Positions 8,150 through 18,579 are shown, counted from the first letter of the stretch. The stretch: 64,000 nucleotides of DNA from Pseudarthrobacter oxydans (GCF_030812335.1 NZ_JAUSSN010000003.1:248001-312000); one strand, 5' to 3'. Notes: generated by a model not told the origin, from the letters alone. A program made the numbers and translations.

Positions 8150-11100
8150 TCAGCTGCTCGGTGTCGGGGCCGGGGTGGCCGCCGGCGTGGTGGCATCCGG
8201 CGCCGGGCTCGCCGCCGGTGCAGGAGCCGGGGTTTCCGCCGCGATCTTGGCTTCGGCGTCGATGGCCCGCTGCAGGGCCGCGGTCAGCTTCTTCTGCTCC
8301 TCGCCGTAGGCAGCGAAGTCGCCCCTCGCGAGGGCCTCCTGGCCGGCCTTGATGGCGGCGTTCGCCGCGTCCAGTGCCGCCTTCAGCTCCGCCTTGGCAT
8401 CCGTGCTGCCCGGAGCGGACGGGGTCTCCCCCGGCGTCGTGGGCGTCGCGGGCGTCTGCCCGTTGTTGGCCGAGTCGCCGGCGCTGGCTCCCGACTCACC
8501 GCCGAACAACTGGTTGAGCGCCTCATCCAAGGTCGGCGCGAAGCCGATCTTGTCACCGAACGCCACGAGGACGCGCTGCAGCGTGGGGTAGGAGGTTTCG
8601 CCCGTGGACCGCAGGTAGACGGGCTGGACGTATGCCATGCCGCCGCCAACCGGAAGCGTCAGCAGGTTGCCGTTGAGCACTGCCGATGCACCCTGGCGCA
8701 GCAGGTTCAGGGCCTGCGAGACGGTGGGGTCCGAGTTGAACTTGTTCTGCGCCTGTCCGGGGCCGGGAATGTTGGACTCCGGCGGGATCTGCAGGAGCCT
8801 GAGTTGGCCGTAGCTCTCGGCCTTCACTCCCTTCTCCTTGCCGGCGTCGGAGTCGGCGGCCAGGAAGCCGTAGAGCACGTTGCGGGCGTTTCCGTTGACC
8901 ACCTGCGGGATGAACGAGGACGTCAGCTGGAAGGCCGGGCTTTCCTGGTCAGGCATTTTCAGGGACATGTAGTACGGCGGCTGCTTGACGTCGTCCTGCA
9001 CGGTCGGATCGTTCGGGACGCTCCAGGCATCGTTGTTGGTGTAAAAGTTGTCCGGCTGGGTGACGTGGTAGCGGCCCAGGAGTTCCCGCTGGACTTTGAA
9101 CAGGTCTTCCGGGTAGCGGACGTGGCTCATGAGTTCCCCGGACATTTCCGAGAACGGCTTCAGCGAGGACGGGAAGATGTTCTGCCAGGACTTCAGCACC
9201 GGGTCCTGGTCGTCCCAGGCGTAGAGCGTCACCTTGCCGTCGTAGGCGTCCACCGTGGCCTTGACCGAGTTGCGGATGTAGTTGACGGAGGTGTTCGGCA
9301 GGGAGGCCGTCCGCCCCGCAGTGGTCTGCGAGTCGGCGGTGGCCTCGGAGAGCTGTTCCTGCTGGGAGTACGGGTAGTACGGGCTCGTGGTGTAGCCGTC
9401 CACGATCCACTTCACCCTGCCGTCGACGACGGCCGGGTAGGCGTTGCCGTCTACGGTGAGGTACGGGGCAACCTTCTCGACGCGCTCCCGGGGATTGCGG
9501 TCGTAGAGGATCTGGGACTCGGGGTTCACACCGTCAGAGAGCAGCAGGTCCGAGGACTGGAACTTGATCGCGTAGAGGACCTTGTTGAAGAAGCTGCCCA
9601 CGTTCGGGCCGCCGTCGCCGGTGAAGGTGTACTGGGTTTCGCCGTCGCCCTCCTTTGCGGCGGGCCGGTCCTGCTCGCGGTTCGGGGCGCCTTCGGGAGC
9701 GCCGACGACCGAGTAGTCTGCCGAGTTTTCACCGAAGTAGATCCGCGGCTGGTAGGTCGAGTCATCGCCGAGCACGCCGGTGGACGGGATTCCGGCCTGC
9801 AGGAACTCCGGTTTGCCGTCGACGGTGAACTTGTTGCCCTTGGCGGCGACGACGCCGTAGCCGTGGGTGTAGACGACGTGGCGGTTCAGCCAGGACTGCT
9901 GGTTGGCGCTCAGCCCGTCCGGGTTGAGTTCGCGGACCGCGATGACGGTGTCCTGGATCTTCCCGTCAATCTCGTAGCGGTCCACGTTCAGGGCGCTCGG
10001 GAACTGGTAGTAGGGCCGGTACTGCTCGAGCTGGGAGAACGCGTCCGAGATCAGGTTGGGGTCCAGCAGCCGGATGTTGGCCGTGGTCTGCGCGTCGGGG
10101 GCCAGGGCGCCCGTGGTGGGGTTGGTGGTGGCGTTGTACCGGGTCTCCTGGATCTTGTCCAGGCCGTACGCCGAGCGGGTCATGTTGATGTTGCGTTCGA
10201 TGTACTGCTTCTCGAGCGTCTGCTCCGAGGGCCGGACCTGGAACTGCTGGATCACCCAGGGGTAGACACCGCCGGCCAGGATCGAAGTGATGACGAGCAT
10301 GGCGGTTCCGATGACGGGCAGCCGCCACTTGCCGATCACGGCAGCGACGATGAACAGCACGGCGACGAGGACCGCTGCCACGGCCAGGATGGATTTGGTG
10401 GGGATGACGGCGTTGACGTCCGTGTACAGCGCACCGGCCCAGCGGCCGCCGCTGTTCTGCACGGCAGCGTAGCGGTCGAGCCAGAAGTTGGCGCCCATCA
10501 GCAGCAGGAAGGCTGCGCCGGAGACGGCAAGGTGGATCTGCGCCGCACGGCTGGTGAAGATCCCGCGTTCCATGATCCGGATGCTGCCGTAGAGGTAGTG
10601 CGTGAGGATGCCCGCGATGCCGGCGATGATGGTCACGCTGATCAGGAAGCCGGTGACGAAGCCCAGGAATGGCAGGGTCATCAGGTAGAAACTGATGTCG
10701 AGCCCGAACTGCGGGTCGTTCTGGCCAAAGGATTCCTGGTTCAGGAACAAGAGCACCTTTTGCCACTGGCTGGCTGCGGCGCTTCCGGCGAACAGGCCGA
10801 AGAGGACCGGCAGGCCGATCATGACGACGCGGCGGATCGGTTCAAGCTGGACCTGGTAGCGGTTCAGGTTGTCCCGGATGTCCGCGTCCGGTGCGTACAC
10901 GGGGCGGGAGTGGTAGGCGATCCGGATGGCGAAGAAGACGGCGGAGAACATCAGGGCGAAGCCGGCCAGGAAGATGGCGATCCGTGCCAGGTTCTCGGTC
11001 AGGAAGACTTCGAAGAAGCCCAGCTGCTGGTACCAGAGGACGTCCGTCCAGACATTGGCGAAGAAGATGAAGCCCACAACAATCAAGGCCACAACAATCA

Positions 11101-11170
11101 ACGTCGGCGTCAGTGCGCTTCGTCGTTGCTGGGGTCTTCCGGGCGGGACAGTGCTGGCGGGACGGGACAA
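8150..11170 (-). CDS. UPF0182 family large membrane protein
   Basis: A 1006-residue protein of the UPF0182 family (Rv3193c-like), whose biochemical role is unknown. Seven hydrophobic helices are visible, near residues 20-40, 64-88, 113-133, 163-194, 208-232, 262-284 and 287-308. A long extracytoplasmic region of about 600 residues follows. The last 110 residues are low-complexity Ala/Pro/Thr with a short predicted helix ([14 protein letters not shown]). Family-typical segments include [13 protein letters not shown] near the N terminus and [12 protein letters not shown] late in the protein. The start is TTG at 11170 with GAGG 8 bases upstream; no suitable ATG begins this family N terminus. It ends at a strong terminator and is the last gene of a minus-strand pair with the PDZ-Lon-like protease, 172 bases upstream. 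Confidence 0.9.
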   Translation of the reverse strand: MSRPASTVPPGRPQQRRSALTPTLIVVALIVVGFIFFANVWTDVLWYQQLGFFEVFLTENLARIAIFLAGFALMFSAVFFAIRIAYHSRPVYAPDADIRDNLNRYQVQLEPIRRVVMIGLPVLFGLFAGSAAASQWQKVLLFLNQESFGQNDPQFGLDISFYLMTLPFLGFVTGFLISVTIIAGIAGILTHYLYGSIRIMERGIFTSRAAQIHLAVSGAAFLLLMGANFWLDRYAAVQNSGGRWAGALYTDVNAVIPTKSILAVAAVLVAVLFIVAAVIGKWRLPVIGTAMLVITSILAGGVYPWVIQQFQVRPSEQTLEKQYIERNINMTRSAYGLDKIQETRYNATTNPTTGALAPDAQTTANIRLLDPNLISDAFSQLEQYRPYYQFPSALNVDRYEIDGKIQDTVIAVRELNPDGLSANQQSWLNRHVVYTHGYGVVAAKGNKFTVDGKPEFLQAGIPSTGVLGDDSTYQPRIYFGENSADYSVVGAPEGAPNREQDRPAAKEGDGETQYTFTGDGGPNVGSFFNKVLYAIKFQSSDLLLSDGVNPESQILYDRNPRERVEKVAPYLTVDGNAYPAVVDGRVKWIVDGYTTSPYYPYSQQEQLSEATADSQTTAGRTASLPNTSVNYIRNSVKATVDAYDGKVTLYAWDDQDPVLKSWQNIFPSSLKPFSEMSGELMSHVRYPEDLFKVQRELLGRYHVTQPDNFYTNNDAWSVPNDPTVQDDVKQPPYYMSLKMPDQESPAFQLTSSFIPQVVNGNARNVLYGFLAADSDAGKEKGVKAESYGQLRLLQIPPESNIPGPGQAQNKFNSDPTVSQALNLLRQGASAVLNGNLLTLPVGGGMAYVQPVYLRSTGETSYPTLQRVLVAFGDKIGFAPTLDEALNQLFGGESGASAGDSANNGQTPATPTTPGETPSAPGSTDAKAELKAALDAANAAIKAGQEALARGDFAAYGEEQKKLTAALQRAIDAEAKIAAETPAPAPAASPAPDATTPAATPAPTPSS

Positions 11171-11342
11171 ACTCGGTACCTCATAGCTGGTCGTCAGTTA
11201 CTGGTTTTTAGTTTTCTGTGCGGCGCTTCGATGCAGGAACACGAAGTGGCTGCATTCTAGCGACCGCCGGCACCGCCCCAACAGGGCGGCGAAGCCGTCA
11301 TAAGTGCCACGAGTGGCGGCGGATCTTAGTTCCGCCGCCAGT

Positions 11343-12491
11343 CTAGTTGCTGGAGCAAACCGGAAGTCCGGATGTGTCGGCACCGGACGCGGCCAGTTCC
11401 ACCGCTTTCCGCGCGTCGGCCAGGTTCTCGACCCGAACCACCTGCAGACCGTCCGGAATATGACCGACGACGTCGTCGCAGTTGGCGGCCGGCGCCAGGA
11501 ACATGGTGGCGCCTCCGGAGCGTGCGCCGTGCATCTTCTGGCTGATGCCGCCGATCGGCCCGACAATGCCGTCGGGGGTGATGGTTCCGGTGCCTGCGAT
11601 GTGCTTGCCGCCGGTCAGGTCGCCGGGGGTGACGGTGTCCACGATGCCCAGGGCGAACATCATCCCTGCACTGGGACCGCCGACCTTGTCCAGGGAGATC
11701 TTGACGTCGAAGGGGAACTTGAACTGGTACTGCAGCAAAACGCCGAGGATGAACCGCCCGGCCTCGGTTTTGGAGGGTGTGATGCTGGCGGCCACGTTAC
11801 TGCCGTCGCGGTCGACGACGACCTCCACCGGGGCGCCGTTGCCGGCGGCCAGCTCAGCCTGGACGACGCTCAGCGCGGTAGCCGGCTTGCCGTTGACGGA
11901 GACCACCACGTCGTTTTCCTGGAGCTTCCCGGCGGAGGCGGAGCCCTCCGGGACGCCCGCGATCTGCATCTTCTGCTCGAACGCGATCCCCAGTTCCCGG
12001 AGTGCCGAGGCGACGGCGTTCTCCTGCGAGGTGGTCATCGCAACGGCGCTTTCCTGCTGGGACTGTTCCTTGGTCACACCGGTGGGAAAGACGAGTTCCT
12101 CCGGATAGACGCCTTTCGCGCCGTCAAGCCAGGCGGAAAACGCCTCGAAGACCGTCACCGGACCGTTGGGGCCGCCGTCGACGTAGACCGTGGTCAGGTC
12201 CAGGTTGCCCTGGGCGGGAAAGCTCTCGCGGCCGGTGACGCTGATGACCGGCTGGCCGTTGTCGTTGCCGAGGGTGTTGAAAGTGGGGCCCGGCGATTCC
12301 ACAACGTACGGGACAGGCAGGCTCAGTGCCGTGATGCCCAGCGCCACCGCCAGCAGTCCCGAGACGAGCATGGCTGATGAGCGATTGTCCCGCTGCCGGC
12401 CGGCACCTGATCCGGGCAGCAAGGCCCTGCGGCCCCGGGTCTGGCCGGCCGCCGGCTCGCTGCCGGGCTGCCCGCCCTGCGTAATCGTCAA
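11343..12491 (-). CDS. YlbL-type secreted PDZ and Lon-like (S16) protease
   Basis: A 382-residue membrane-anchored protease. A helix lies near 41-60, a PDZ domain at about 165-235 (SASAGKLQENDVVVSVNGK), and an S16 Lon-type proteolytic domain at about 255-350. The catalytic Ser274 (GGPSAGMM) and Lys319 (ISQKMHGA) of the Ser-Lys dyad are both visible. Lon ATPase modules are absent, so it should act without ATP on extracytoplasmic substrates. The family is called YlbL in Bacillus. The start is TTG at 12491, supported by GGAGAGG seven bases upstream. It shares direction with the UPF0182 gene and is divergent from the DUF2342 metalloprotease. The same trio occurs in mycobacteria as Rv3193c-Rv3195. 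Confidence 0.9.
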   Translation of the reverse strand: MTITQGGQPGSEPAAGQTRGRRALLPGSGAGRQRDNRSSAMLVSGLLAVALGITALSLPVPYVVESPGPTFNTLGNDNGQPVISVTGRESFPAQGNLDLTTVYVDGGPNGPVTVFEAFSAWLDGAKGVYPEELVFPTGVTKEQSQQESAVAMTTSQENAVASALRELGIAFEQKMQIAGVPEGSASAGKLQENDVVVSVNGKPATALSVVQAELAAGNGAPVEVVVDRDGSNVAASITPSKTEAGRFILGVLLQYQFKFPFDVKISLDKVGGPSAGMMFALGIVDTVTPGDLTGGKHIAGTGTITPDGIVGPIGGISQKMHGARSGGATMFLAPAANCDDVVGHIPDGLQVVRVENLADARKAVELAASGADTSGLPVCSSN

Positions 12492-12727
12492 TGAAGGACC
12501 TCTCCGTGCCGGCGCCCGGGGACCCTGTGGACCCCCTGATCAGCGCACTGCGCCCGCGCCCTGAGCCGCGGCTGCTGCCTGCCAATATTCCAGCTTCTAA
12601 CACTACGCGCTCGGCTGCCGGCCGGGCTCTTTGCCTACAGCGAACGTGGCCGGGTTTCAGCAGACAGCCCGCTGGCTGCGCGGTACCGTGAACGTGAGAA
12701 GCAGCCACACCGACGATCGGCGGGATC

Positions 12728-14251
12728 ATGACCTCCAACCCACTTAATCCGTCCAATGGCGACGAGGAACCCAAGGATCCGCTGGCAGAAATGCTGAAGA
12801 ACCTGATGGGTGGCCAGGGCATGGGGAACATCGACCCCGCGGAACTGGCGAAGGCGGCCGGCCTCCCGGACGACCCGAACCTCCTCGCCCAGATGTTCTC
12901 CCAGGTCCAGGCGATGATGAGCGCCCCCTCGGAAGGCCCCGTGAACTGGCAGCTGGCGCACGAAAACGCCCGGCGCGTGGCCGCCAGTGGCTCCGACCCG
13001 TCGGTCACGGCTCAGCAGTCCCGCGAGGTCGATGAAGCCCTGCGGCTTGCCGAACTGTGGCTTGACCAGGTCACCGGCCTGCCGTCCACGGGCCTGATCG
13101 GCCGCGCCTGGTCGCGGGCCGAGTGGGTCGAGGAAACGCTCGGCACCTGGAAGCGCCTGACCGAGCCGGTTGCCAACAGCATCGCGAATGCGCTGTCCAC
13201 GGCCATGACCGAGCAGATGCCGGAGGAAATGAAGTCCATGATGGGCGGCGCGTCCTCCATGCTGCAGAACATGGGCGGGGCGATCTTCGGCATGCAGCTG
13301 GGCCAGGCCATCGGCGCCCTGTCGGCCGAGGTGGTCAGCTCCACGGACATCGGCGTGCCGCTCGCGGACCTCGAAATGGCGCTGCTGCCCTCAAACGTGG
13401 CGAAGTTCGGCGAAGGCCTCAGCCTGCCGGAGAACGACATCCGGCTGTTCCTGGCCGTCCGCGAAGCGGCCCACGCCCGGCTGTTCGTGCAGGTCCCCTG
13501 GTTGCGGGGGCACCTCCTCGGCGCCATCGAGGCCTACGCCCGCGGCATCCACATCGACACCTCGAAGATCGAGGAGCTCGCCCGCGAACTCGATCCGGGC
13601 AACCCGGAGGGCATCCAGGAGGCCCTGTCGCAGGGTGTCTTTATGCCGCAGCGCACTCCCGCGCAGGATCAGGCGCTGGAGAAGCTGGAGACCGCCCTCG
13701 CTCTCGTGGAGGGCTGGGTGGACGAGCTGAGCTGGGCTGCCACGGAGAAGCTGCTGCCCTCGGCAGCGGCGCTGCGTGAGACGGTGCGGCGCCGCCGCGC
13801 CACCGGTGGACCGGCCGAACATGCGTTCTCCTCCCTCGTGGGACTGGAACTGCGGCCGCGCCGGCTCCGGGAGGCCGCAGCACTCTGGGCCTCGCTGAAG
13901 GACGAACGCGGAGTCGACGGCCGCGATGCGATCTGGCAGCACCCGGATCTGCTGCCCACCGCCGAGGACCTGGAAGACCCGAAAGGGTTCAGCGAACGCC
14001 GGAAGCTGGCCGAGGCCAGCGACTCCGAGGTTGACGACGCCCTGCAGAAGCTGCTCAGCGGCGGCTTCGACGAGCAGGACGAAGCCCCGGAGGCCGGGGC
14101 AGAGACCGGCGGGGAAGAAACTGGCGAATCCGCGGAGGACACCAGCGCAGCAGGGGAAGCCAGCGGCGGGCCCGTGGAGGAATCCGGTGAGAACACCGGC
14201 GGGACCGGGACTGAAGACGCCCCCGGCAACGGCGATAACCCCAAGTCCTAG
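12728..14251 (+). CDS. Zinc-dependent metalloprotease family protein (DUF2342 type)
   Basis: A 507-residue protein of the actinobacterial DUF2342/putative hydrolase family (related to Rv3195). The core, about residues 75-410, carries the family motif with Glu246 and His249 (REAAHARLF), likely part of a metal site, and GGAIFGMQLGQAIGALS. Residues 420-507 are an acidic, Gly/Glu-rich disordered tail. The N-terminal 30 residues are polar, and no signal peptide is present, so the protein is probably cytoplasmic. Homologues are often annotated as hydrolases or F420-biosynthesis-associated proteins; true activity is unproven. It is divergent from the PDZ-Lon-like protease across 236 bases that should hold both promoters. 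A strong terminator follows, so it is probably transcribed alone. Confidence 0.8.
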   Translation: MTSNPLNPSNGDEEPKDPLAEMLKNLMGGQGMGNIDPAELAKAAGLPDDPNLLAQMFSQVQAMMSAPSEGPVNWQLAHENARRVAASGSDPSVTAQQSREVDEALRLAELWLDQVTGLPSTGLIGRAWSRAEWVEETLGTWKRLTEPVANSIANALSTAMTEQMPEEMKSMMGGASSMLQNMGGAIFGMQLGQAIGALSAEVVSSTDIGVPLADLEMALLPSNVAKFGEGLSLPENDIRLFLAVREAAHARLFVQVPWLRGHLLGAIEAYARGIHIDTSKIEELARELDPGNPEGIQEALSQGVFMPQRTPAQDQALEKLETALALVEGWVDELSWAATEKLLPSAAALRETVRRRRATGGPAEHAFSSLVGLELRPRRLREAAALWASLKDERGVDGRDAIWQHPDLLPTAEDLEDPKGFSERRKLAEASDSEVDDALQKLLSGGFDEQDEAPEAGAETGGEETGESAEDTSAAGEASGGPVEESGENTGGTGTEDAPGNGDNPKS

Positions 14252-14263
14252 TTAGGCAGCTGG

Positions 14264-14298
14264 CCCCGGCCGGAACTGCGGTTCCGGCCGGGGTTTTT
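14264..14298 (+). terminator. Rho-independent terminator after the DUF2342 gene
   Basis: CCCCGGCCGGAAC pairs with GTTCCGGCCGGGG over loop TGCG, followed directly by TTTTT. It begins 12 bases after the stop codon. Confidence 0.9.
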
Positions 14299-14389
14299 GC
14301 GTGCCCGCGCCGCGGGCGCTGGGATTCCGGCGGCGCCGGCCGGACAGCGCCGGCCGGAACCGCGGCGGCGCCAGCCCTGGGCGGGGTCT

Positions 14390-15022
14390 TTAGACGGTCA
14401 GGGGGTCCGTCCCGCCGGCGTCCACATCATCGTCGTCGCCCGGCGTGAGGCCGCGGGACGTGGCGAAGGAAACGCCTTCGAGGAAGGCCTTCGCCCGGGC
14501 GGTGTCCGGGTAGGCCTCGAGCAGCCGCCAGAACGCAGCGTCGTGGCCGGCCACCAGCAGGTGCGCCAGTTCATGCAACAGCACGTAGTCGATGACCCAC
14601 TGCGGCATGGGCTGCAGCTTGTCCGACAGCCGGATGGTCCCCTCCGACGGCGTCGCGGACCCCCAGCGGGAATTCTGGTTGCCCACCCAGCGCACGGAGG
14701 TCGGGACGGCCCGGCCGCCGAAGTACTTCGCGGACAGCTCGGCGGCGTGCGCCGCGAGGGCGGCATCGCTGCGCGGACGCCGCCGGCCGGCACCCCGGGT
14801 CCCCCGCTCGCCCTGAAGCCGTAGCTTCTCGAGCATCCGGTGCACCCATTCGTGTTCCTGGGCGCGGCTGAAGGAGGCGGGAATGGCGACGACGGCGGTG
14901 CCGTTCTCCCAGAACGCCGCCACAGTGCGGCGGCGCCGGGCGGAGCGCCGGACCTCCACCGGGGCGCCGTCGGCAGTGGTCAGCGGTATGGCTGCGGGAC
15001 CTGAGCGGCTGCTGCCGGCCAT
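14390..15022 (-). CDS. YgjP-like / M48-type metallopeptidase
   Basis: A 210-residue protein with the zinc-binding HELAHLLVAGHDAAFW segment (HExxH plus a downstream His), preceded by NQNSRWGSA and TIRLSDKL, which define the YgjP/DUF45 family. These proteins resemble SprT and wss-type minigluzincins; physiological substrates are not established. The N-terminal part has a basic ARRRRTVAAFW strand seen in the family. The start ATG at 15022 overlaps the stop of uvrD2 by one base (TGATG), which implies translational coupling. The fixed pairing with UvrD2 suggests a DNA-repair or protein-DNA crosslink context, but that is inference. Confidence 0.85.
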   Translation of the reverse strand: MAGSSRSGPAAIPLTTADGAPVEVRRSARRRRTVAAFWENGTAVVAIPASFSRAQEHEWVHRMLEKLRLQGERGTRGAGRRRPRSDAALAAHAAELSAKYFGGRAVPTSVRWVGNQNSRWGSATPSEGTIRLSDKLQPMPQWVIDYVLLHELAHLLVAGHDAAFWRLLEAYPDTARAKAFLEGVSFATSRGLTPGDDDDVDAGGTDPLTV

Positions 15023-17229
15023 CAGAGAGTGGTGCTTTCGACCAGCACTGCCAGCACTGCTTCGCCGTATTTCTCCAGTTTGGACGGGCCCACCCCGGGA
15101 AGTTTGGCGAGCTCTTCGAGGGATCCGGGCCGGGCTTCGGCAATGGCGGTCAGGGTGGCGTCGGTAAAGACCACGAAGGCGGGGACGTCGGCTTCGAGCG
15201 CGATGTCCTTGCGCCACTGCCGGAGCGCGTCGAACGTCTGCTCCTCGTAGCTGGGCGGGCACTGGTTGCAGCGGCCCACCTTGCGTTCGGCCCCGGACGA
15301 GAGCATGGTCCCGCAGACCCGGCATGTGGCCGGCACCGCGGCTTTGCGGCGCGGCGCCGCCCCTTTGCCGCGGACCGAGGAGCTGGCCACGGAGTCGGGG
15401 CGCAGCCCGTCCAGGAAGCGCGAGGGCTTCCGGTTGGCGCGCCCGCCCGGGGTCCGTGCGGTGGACCAGGACAGGAACAGGTGTTCCCGGGCCCGGGTGA
15501 TCCCCACGTACAGCAGACGGCGTTCCTCGTCCACGGACTCGGGGCTGTCGGCGAAGGAGATCGGCATCAGCCCCTCGCTGAGCCCGACGAGGAACACGGC
15601 GTCCCATTCGAGGCCCTTGGCGGCGTGCAGCGAGGCCAGGGTGACGCCCTGGACGGTCGGGGCGTGCTGGGCCAGGGAGCGTTCCTGGAGTTCGTTGACG
15701 AAGTCCGCGAGGGTGAACTGCGCGCCGCGGCTGATCACGAGTTCGTCGGCCAGCGCGACCAGCGCCGCGAGGGATTCCCAGCGTTCCCGGAGCGCGCCGC
15801 CGCTGTGCGGGGCGGCCTCCGTGTAACCCAGTGAGGCGACGATGTCGCGGACCAGCTGGCCCAGCGGCTCGGGGCTGGCGGTTTCGGCGACGGCCCGGGT
15901 GGCGGCGCGCAGCTGCAGGATGGCGTCCCGGACTTCCTTGCGGGCAAAGAACCGTTCCCCGCCGCGCAGCTGGTAGCCGATCCCCGCCGAGGCCAGGGCC
16001 TGCTCGTAGGCCTCGGACTGGCCGTTGGTGCGGAACAGCACGGCGACCTGGCTGGCCGGCGTGCCGGCGTCAAGGAGCCCGCGGACCTTGACCGCCACGG
16101 TGGCGGCCTCGGCCTCGTCGTCGGAGCATTCGGTGAACTGCGGCACCGGACCGGCCGGGCGCTGCGCCAGCAGCTGCAGCGGCGTCGCCCAGGCGGCGTC
16201 GGCAACGGGCCCGCCGCTGCGGCGGCCGGCCAGCAGTTCGTTGGCCAGCCTCACTACCTGCGGCGTGGAGCGGTAGTCGCGGATCAGCTTAACGACGGTG
16301 GCCTCGGGGTACTGGGCCTTGAAGCCGAGCAGGTGCTTCGGTGAGGCGCCCGTGAAGGAGTAGATGGTCTGGCTGGCGTCGCCGACGACGCAGAGCTCGT
16401 CGCGGCCGCCGAGCCACAGTTCCAGCAGCCGCTGTTGCAGCGGCGAAACGTCTTGGTACTCGTCGACGACGAAGTGGCGGTACTGCTCGCGGACCGTGGC
16501 GGCGACCTTCGGGTCCTCCTGCAGGATGCCCACGGTGATCAGCAGCACGTCCTCGAAGTCGATCACGTTCCGGTCCGTCTTGACGTCCTCATAGGACTGG
16601 AAGACCCGGGCGACGGCGGTCAGGTCAAAGCCGCCCGGGGCGCCGCGGCCCTGGGCTTTTTCCAGATAGTTGGCCGGGGTCAGCATCGACACCTTGGCCC
16701 ACTCGATTTCCGAGGCCAGATCCCGGATCGAGGCCCGGTCGGTGCTGAGGCGCAGCCGCCGGGCCGCCTCGGCAATCATCTGGGCCTTGTGGTCCAGCAG
16801 GTTGGGCAGGACGCCGCCGACCGCCTGGGGCCAGAAGAACTGGAGCTGGCGCAGGGCGGCGGCGTGGAAGGTGCGGGCCTGGACGTTGCCGACGCCGAGG
16901 TCGCGGAGGCGGCTGCGCATTTCGGCCGCTGCCCGCGACGTGAAGGTGACGGCCAGGAGGCGCTGCGGGTTGTACACGCCGGAGTGCACGCCGTAGGCGA
17001 TCCGGTGCGTGATGGCGCGGGTCTTGCCGGTGCCGGCGCCGGCGAGCACGCACATGGGTCCCTGCAGGGTGCTGGCAACCTCGCGCTGTTCGGCGTCAAG
17101 GCCGCCGAGAATGCGCTCCTCCAGGGAGCGGTTGTCCGGCGCCGCGGCGTCGGTATCCGGCGCCACCTCTTCGGATGGGCCGGACGGGCCGGACGGGAAG
17201 GCGCTGGACTGGAAGATGTCTGTGTTCAC
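15022..17229 (-). CDS. uvrD2: ATP-dependent DNA helicase UvrD2
   Basis: A 735-residue superfamily 1A 3'-5' helicase. The Walker A is at 64-70 (AGAGTGKT, Lys69), motif II is DEYQDVSP, and a late helicase motif reads RRLLYVGITRAREH. After the motor come a tetracysteine module of the form CX2CX14CX2C and a C-terminal HRDC domain (about 655-735, with LAKLPGVGPSKLEKYG). This UvrD1-unlike layout matches mycobacterial UvrD2, where the tetracysteine module links HRDC to the motor. It acts in DNA unwinding during repair; UvrD2 is reported as essential in mycobacteria. The start is a GTG at 17229. It overlaps the downstream metallopeptidase gene by one base and lies 93 bases downstream of nudC, in the same direction. 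Confidence 0.93.
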   Translation of the reverse strand: MNTDIFQSSAFPSGPSGPSEEVAPDTDAAAPDNRSLEERILGGLDAEQREVASTLQGPMCVLAGAGTGKTRAITHRIAYGVHSGVYNPQRLLAVTFTSRAAAEMRSRLRDLGVGNVQARTFHAAALRQLQFFWPQAVGGVLPNLLDHKAQMIAEAARRLRLSTDRASIRDLASEIEWAKVSMLTPANYLEKAQGRGAPGGFDLTAVARVFQSYEDVKTDRNVIDFEDVLLITVGILQEDPKVAATVREQYRHFVVDEYQDVSPLQQRLLELWLGGRDELCVVGDASQTIYSFTGASPKHLLGFKAQYPEATVVKLIRDYRSTPQVVRLANELLAGRRSGGPVADAAWATPLQLLAQRPAGPVPQFTECSDDEAEAATVAVKVRGLLDAGTPASQVAVLFRTNGQSEAYEQALASAGIGYQLRGGERFFARKEVRDAILQLRAATRAVAETASPEPLGQLVRDIVASLGYTEAAPHSGGALRERWESLAALVALADELVISRGAQFTLADFVNELQERSLAQHAPTVQGVTLASLHAAKGLEWDAVFLVGLSEGLMPISFADSPESVDEERRLLYVGITRAREHLFLSWSTARTPGGRANRKPSRFLDGLRPDSVASSSVRGKGAAPRRKAAVPATCRVCGTMLSSGAERKVGRCNQCPPSYEEQTFDALRQWRKDIALEADVPAFVVFTDATLTAIAEARPGSLEELAKLPGVGPSKLEKYGEAVLAVLVESTTL

Positions 17230-17322
17230 GTCTGCTGCTCAGTCGTTCGAAGGTGTGCGGTGGATGCGCCGCGGTGGTCGATCCGAGGCGCGGGGTGGCA
17301 GCTGCGTGTTCTCACGAGCGCC

Positions 17323-18390
17323 TCACGGGTTGTCCGCGCGGTCCTGGATGATCCCGCCGTACCAGTGCTCGATCAGGGCCCGGGCGATGGACAGCCTGCT
17401 GGAGATGACGATCTCGCCGCTGAGTACCGCCGCCTGCAGTTCGCTCCGGCTGAACCAGCGCGCCCGCGTGACCTCGACGCCGTCGGGCGTGGCTTCGGTG
17501 TCCGCGGTCGAGGCTGTGAAGCCGAGCATCAGGGACGCCGGGAAGGGCCAGGGCTGGGAACCGAGGTACTGGCAGGCGGTGACCCGGACGCCGACTTCCT
17601 CGCCGATCTCCCGGACCACTGCCTGTTCCAGCGACTCCCCCGGTTCGACAAACCCGGCGAGGGTGGAATAGTTCCGGGCATCCAGGGGGCCGCCGCCGCC
17701 GAGCAGCAGCCGGCCGTCCGGGCCCACCACCGTGACGATGATGGCCGGATCGGTGCGCGGGTAGTGCTCGGAGCCGTCCGCGGGGCAGCGGCGGACCCAG
17801 CCTCCGGCTTCCGGCGCGGTGGCGGTGCCGCAGCGCGGGCAGTGGGTGTGTGTGGCGTGCCAGTTGGCGATGGCGCTGGCCTCGATGAAGATCGCGGTGT
17901 CCGTGGGGTTTAGCGTGGCCGCGACATCACGGAACCCCGCCCACTGCGCGCCCTCGGGGATGCCGGCAATGTGGGCTTCGAATTCCTCGGCCTGGACCTC
18001 GAACTGCTGCGGCAGGAGGAAGAGGACCAGTTCGGTTCCCGGCGCCAGGTCCGAGCCGGGCAGGGCTGACCCCAGGTAGATCAGCTGTTCCGGGGCGTAG
18101 GCCGTGTCCTGCAGGTGCCGGGCGAGTTCGGCGGCGTCCAGCAGCACCAGGCTGCTGCCGTTGATGAGGCCCTGCCGGCCGGACAGCACCATGGCCCGTG
18201 CGGCGCCGGAGGTCAGCAGTTCCTCGAGCATCCCGGGCTTGAGCCGTGCGGCGGAGCCCCGGTCAATCAGCGCCGGGCGTACGGGAAGGACAGTGTCCAA
18301 AAGATGGTTGGCGGCCGGGCCGGTGTGCGGGGAGACTGACGTGCCCGCCTGGGCTTGGTGATTGGACGCCGGTGACTCCGCAAGACTCAT
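17323..18390 (-). CDS. nudC: NAD(H) pyrophosphatase / NAD-capped RNA decapping NUDIX hydrolase
   Basis: A 355-residue NudC. A zinc-ribbon-like stretch (HCPRCG then RRCPADGSEHYPR) precedes the NUDIX domain, whose box reads GFVEPGESLEQAVVREIGEEVG. The NudC-specific motif SQPWPFPASLM follows. NudC hydrolyses NADH to NMNH and AMP and can remove NAD caps from RNA. The fourth zinc ligand of the E. coli pattern (second CxxC) is not conserved, since CPADG replaces CxxC, so zinc binding may differ. The ATG at 18390 is preferred over upstream in-frame starts (for example 18543) because it gives the family's usual length and the intervening sequence is not NudC-like. It is divergent from the phosphotransferase gene and upstream of uvrD2. 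Confidence 0.88.
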   Translation of the reverse strand: MSLAESPASNHQAQAGTSVSPHTGPAANHLLDTVLPVRPALIDRGSAARLKPGMLEELLTSGAARAMVLSGRQGLINGSSLVLLDAAELARHLQDTAYAPEQLIYLGSALPGSDLAPGTELVLFLLPQQFEVQAEEFEAHIAGIPEGAQWAGFRDVAATLNPTDTAIFIEASAIANWHATHTHCPRCGTATAPEAGGWVRRCPADGSEHYPRTDPAIIVTVVGPDGRLLLGGGGPLDARNYSTLAGFVEPGESLEQAVVREIGEEVGVRVTACQYLGSQPWPFPASLMLGFTASTADTEATPDGVEVTRARWFSRSELQAAVLSGEIVISSRLSIARALIEHWYGGIIQDRADNP

Positions 18391-18579
18391 GTACCCACCG
18401 TACTGACTCCCGCTGACAAATGACATTTCTCCCGGGCGTATGTGGGCATCCGCACGTGCCCCCCGGTGGCCGCAAAGCACCGCGCCGGAATGAAGCACCG
18501 GTGTGCAATTTATTCCCGATCTTTCAGACTCGCCGTGGTGCATCGCCGTCTTCGGCGCCGCTCAATCTACCGTGGAAGC

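Noticed and set aside
8804..11260. Long plus-strand open frame opposite the UPF0182 gene
   Set aside because: High-GC third-position bias keeps the opposite strand open; the translation is a Gly/Val/Asp-rich mirror with no family signal.
14320..14389. GC-rich inverted stretches after the DUF2342 terminator as a second terminator
   Set aside because: Several overlapping CCGGCCGG pairings are possible, none dominant and without T-run; not strong enough to call.
18388..18543. Longer NudC start at 18543
   Set aside because: The added 51 residues are not NudC-like and overlap the divergent promoter region; ATG 18390 gives normal family length.
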